In this document: piece after piece, positions 63,855 through 64,000 of the stretch
Numbering within the stretch: position 1 is the stretch's first letter
Layout: every line of letters begins with the position of its first letter
NCBI RefSeq assembly: GCF_000820305.1
Contig: NZ_CDBH01000022.1
Span: forward strand, 160,701 to 224,700
Reading direction: 5' to 3'
DNA length: 64,000 bases
Source: Aeromonas dhakensis
Lineage (GTDB): Bacteria > Pseudomonadota > Gammaproteobacteria > Enterobacterales > Aeromonadaceae
The notes under the pieces: generated by a model
The model's input: the letters and a program-made list of their open reading frames with translations, nothing else
Databases searched by the model: none
What the model was told of the DNA's origin: nothing
Made by a program: the position numbers and the translations under genes

Positions 63855-64000
63855 ATGTACCATCGCTTACCGCGTTCTGTTTTGACAGTGTGTCATGTTG
63901 TATTTGTACTCTTTCTAGTTTTGTTCGCTTCCTATGCATGGGCACTTTCCCCTACAGAGCAACAGGAAGTCGAGCAGCGTCAGCGTAGCTTGCTGGAAGA
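63855..64000 (+). CDS. N-terminus of a probable TpsB (ShlB/FhaC-type) outer-membrane transporter (3' end cut off)
   Basis: The first 48 codons are visible: M-Y-H-R-L-P-R, a hydrophobic signal peptide (V-V-F-V-L-F-L-V-L-F-A-S-Y-A-W-A) and then L-S-P-T-E-Q-Q-E-V-E-Q-R-Q-R-S-L-L-E. A Gln/Glu/Arg-rich helix right after the signal peptide is characteristic of two-partner secretion transporters such as ShlB. Only the start is visible, so identity is tentative. The region before it is AT-rich, unlike the rest of the window, and has a Fur-like site; Serratia shlBA is iron-regulated. Confidence 0.55.
   Translation, partial: MYHRLPRSVLTVCHVVFVLFLVLFASYAWALSPTEQQEVEQRQRSLLE

Overview
The window is about 64 kb of a GC-rich (roughly 60%+) gammaproteobacterial chromosome. 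Gene content and order (cysZ | smc-zipA-ligA, nrdD-nrdG, phoB-phoR-pstS, an AapJQMP amino-acid importer, ytfK/yfcD/yrbG homologues, a tandem glycine riboswitch before a sodium:alanine/glycine symporter) point to Aeromonas or a close relative. This taxonomic call rests on protein and synteny recognition, not on a search. Almost everything is ordinary core chromosome with intact genes. No IS element, prophage, tRNA, rRNA or CRISPR array is visible.

Layout. 1-6.2 kb: the end of a glutathione S-transferase gene, a periplasmic alpha-amylase, and a four-gene minus-strand glycan-modification operon (small membrane protein, GtrB-like GT2, GtrA-like flippase, PIG-V-like GT-C). 6.5-11.5 kb: a periplasmic solute-binding protein, peptidoglycan enzymes (L,D-transpeptidase and MepK-like endopeptidase), a small lipoprotein, a TRIC-type channel and CysZ. 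11.6-18.2 kb: smc-zipA-ligA (chromosome segregation, division, DNA ligation). 18.3-22.5 kb: a binding protein divergent from nrdD-nrdG; the nrdD upstream region carries a candidate FNR site, two phased NrdR-type boxes and a folded leader. 22.5-27.3 kb: small membrane proteins and lipoproteins, another solute-binding protein, and a SlyA-like regulator with an HlyD/DUF2955 efflux operon behind two SlyA-consensus operators.

28.3-33.5 kb: a C4-dicarboxylate operon (2HCT transporter, malic enzyme, CitA/DcuS-type kinase, response regulator). 33.5-41.8 kb: EamA exporter, AraC regulator, a sigma-54-dependent aldehyde dehydrogenase with its divergent AcoR-like activator, glutaryl-CoA dehydrogenase with a class III CoA-transferase, and a VOC protein. 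41.9-45.3 kb: phoB-phoR-pstS with Pho boxes. 45.4-51.9 kb: M48 lipoprotein protease, GNAT, NagK, CutC (followed by a duplicated divergent copy of its own 3' end), FklB, and an ABC-2 exporter with a DUF2845 protein. 52.3-56.5 kb: aapJQMP.

56.5-64 kb: YtfK, Nudix hydrolase, a shortened PaaK-like protein, peroxiredoxin, YrbG, a type III PLP decarboxylase, the glycine riboswitch with its symporter, then an abrupt AT-rich segment with a Fur-like site and the first codons of what looks like a TpsB (ShlB/FhaC-type) outer-membrane transporter, possibly the edge of an acquired locus.

The observations most worth following up are the structured nrdD leader with its FNR/NrdR architecture, the shortened PaaK-like protein without a C-terminal domain, the cutC 3' duplication that differs only at synonymous sites, and the sigma-54/UAS layout between the aldehyde dehydrogenase and its activator.
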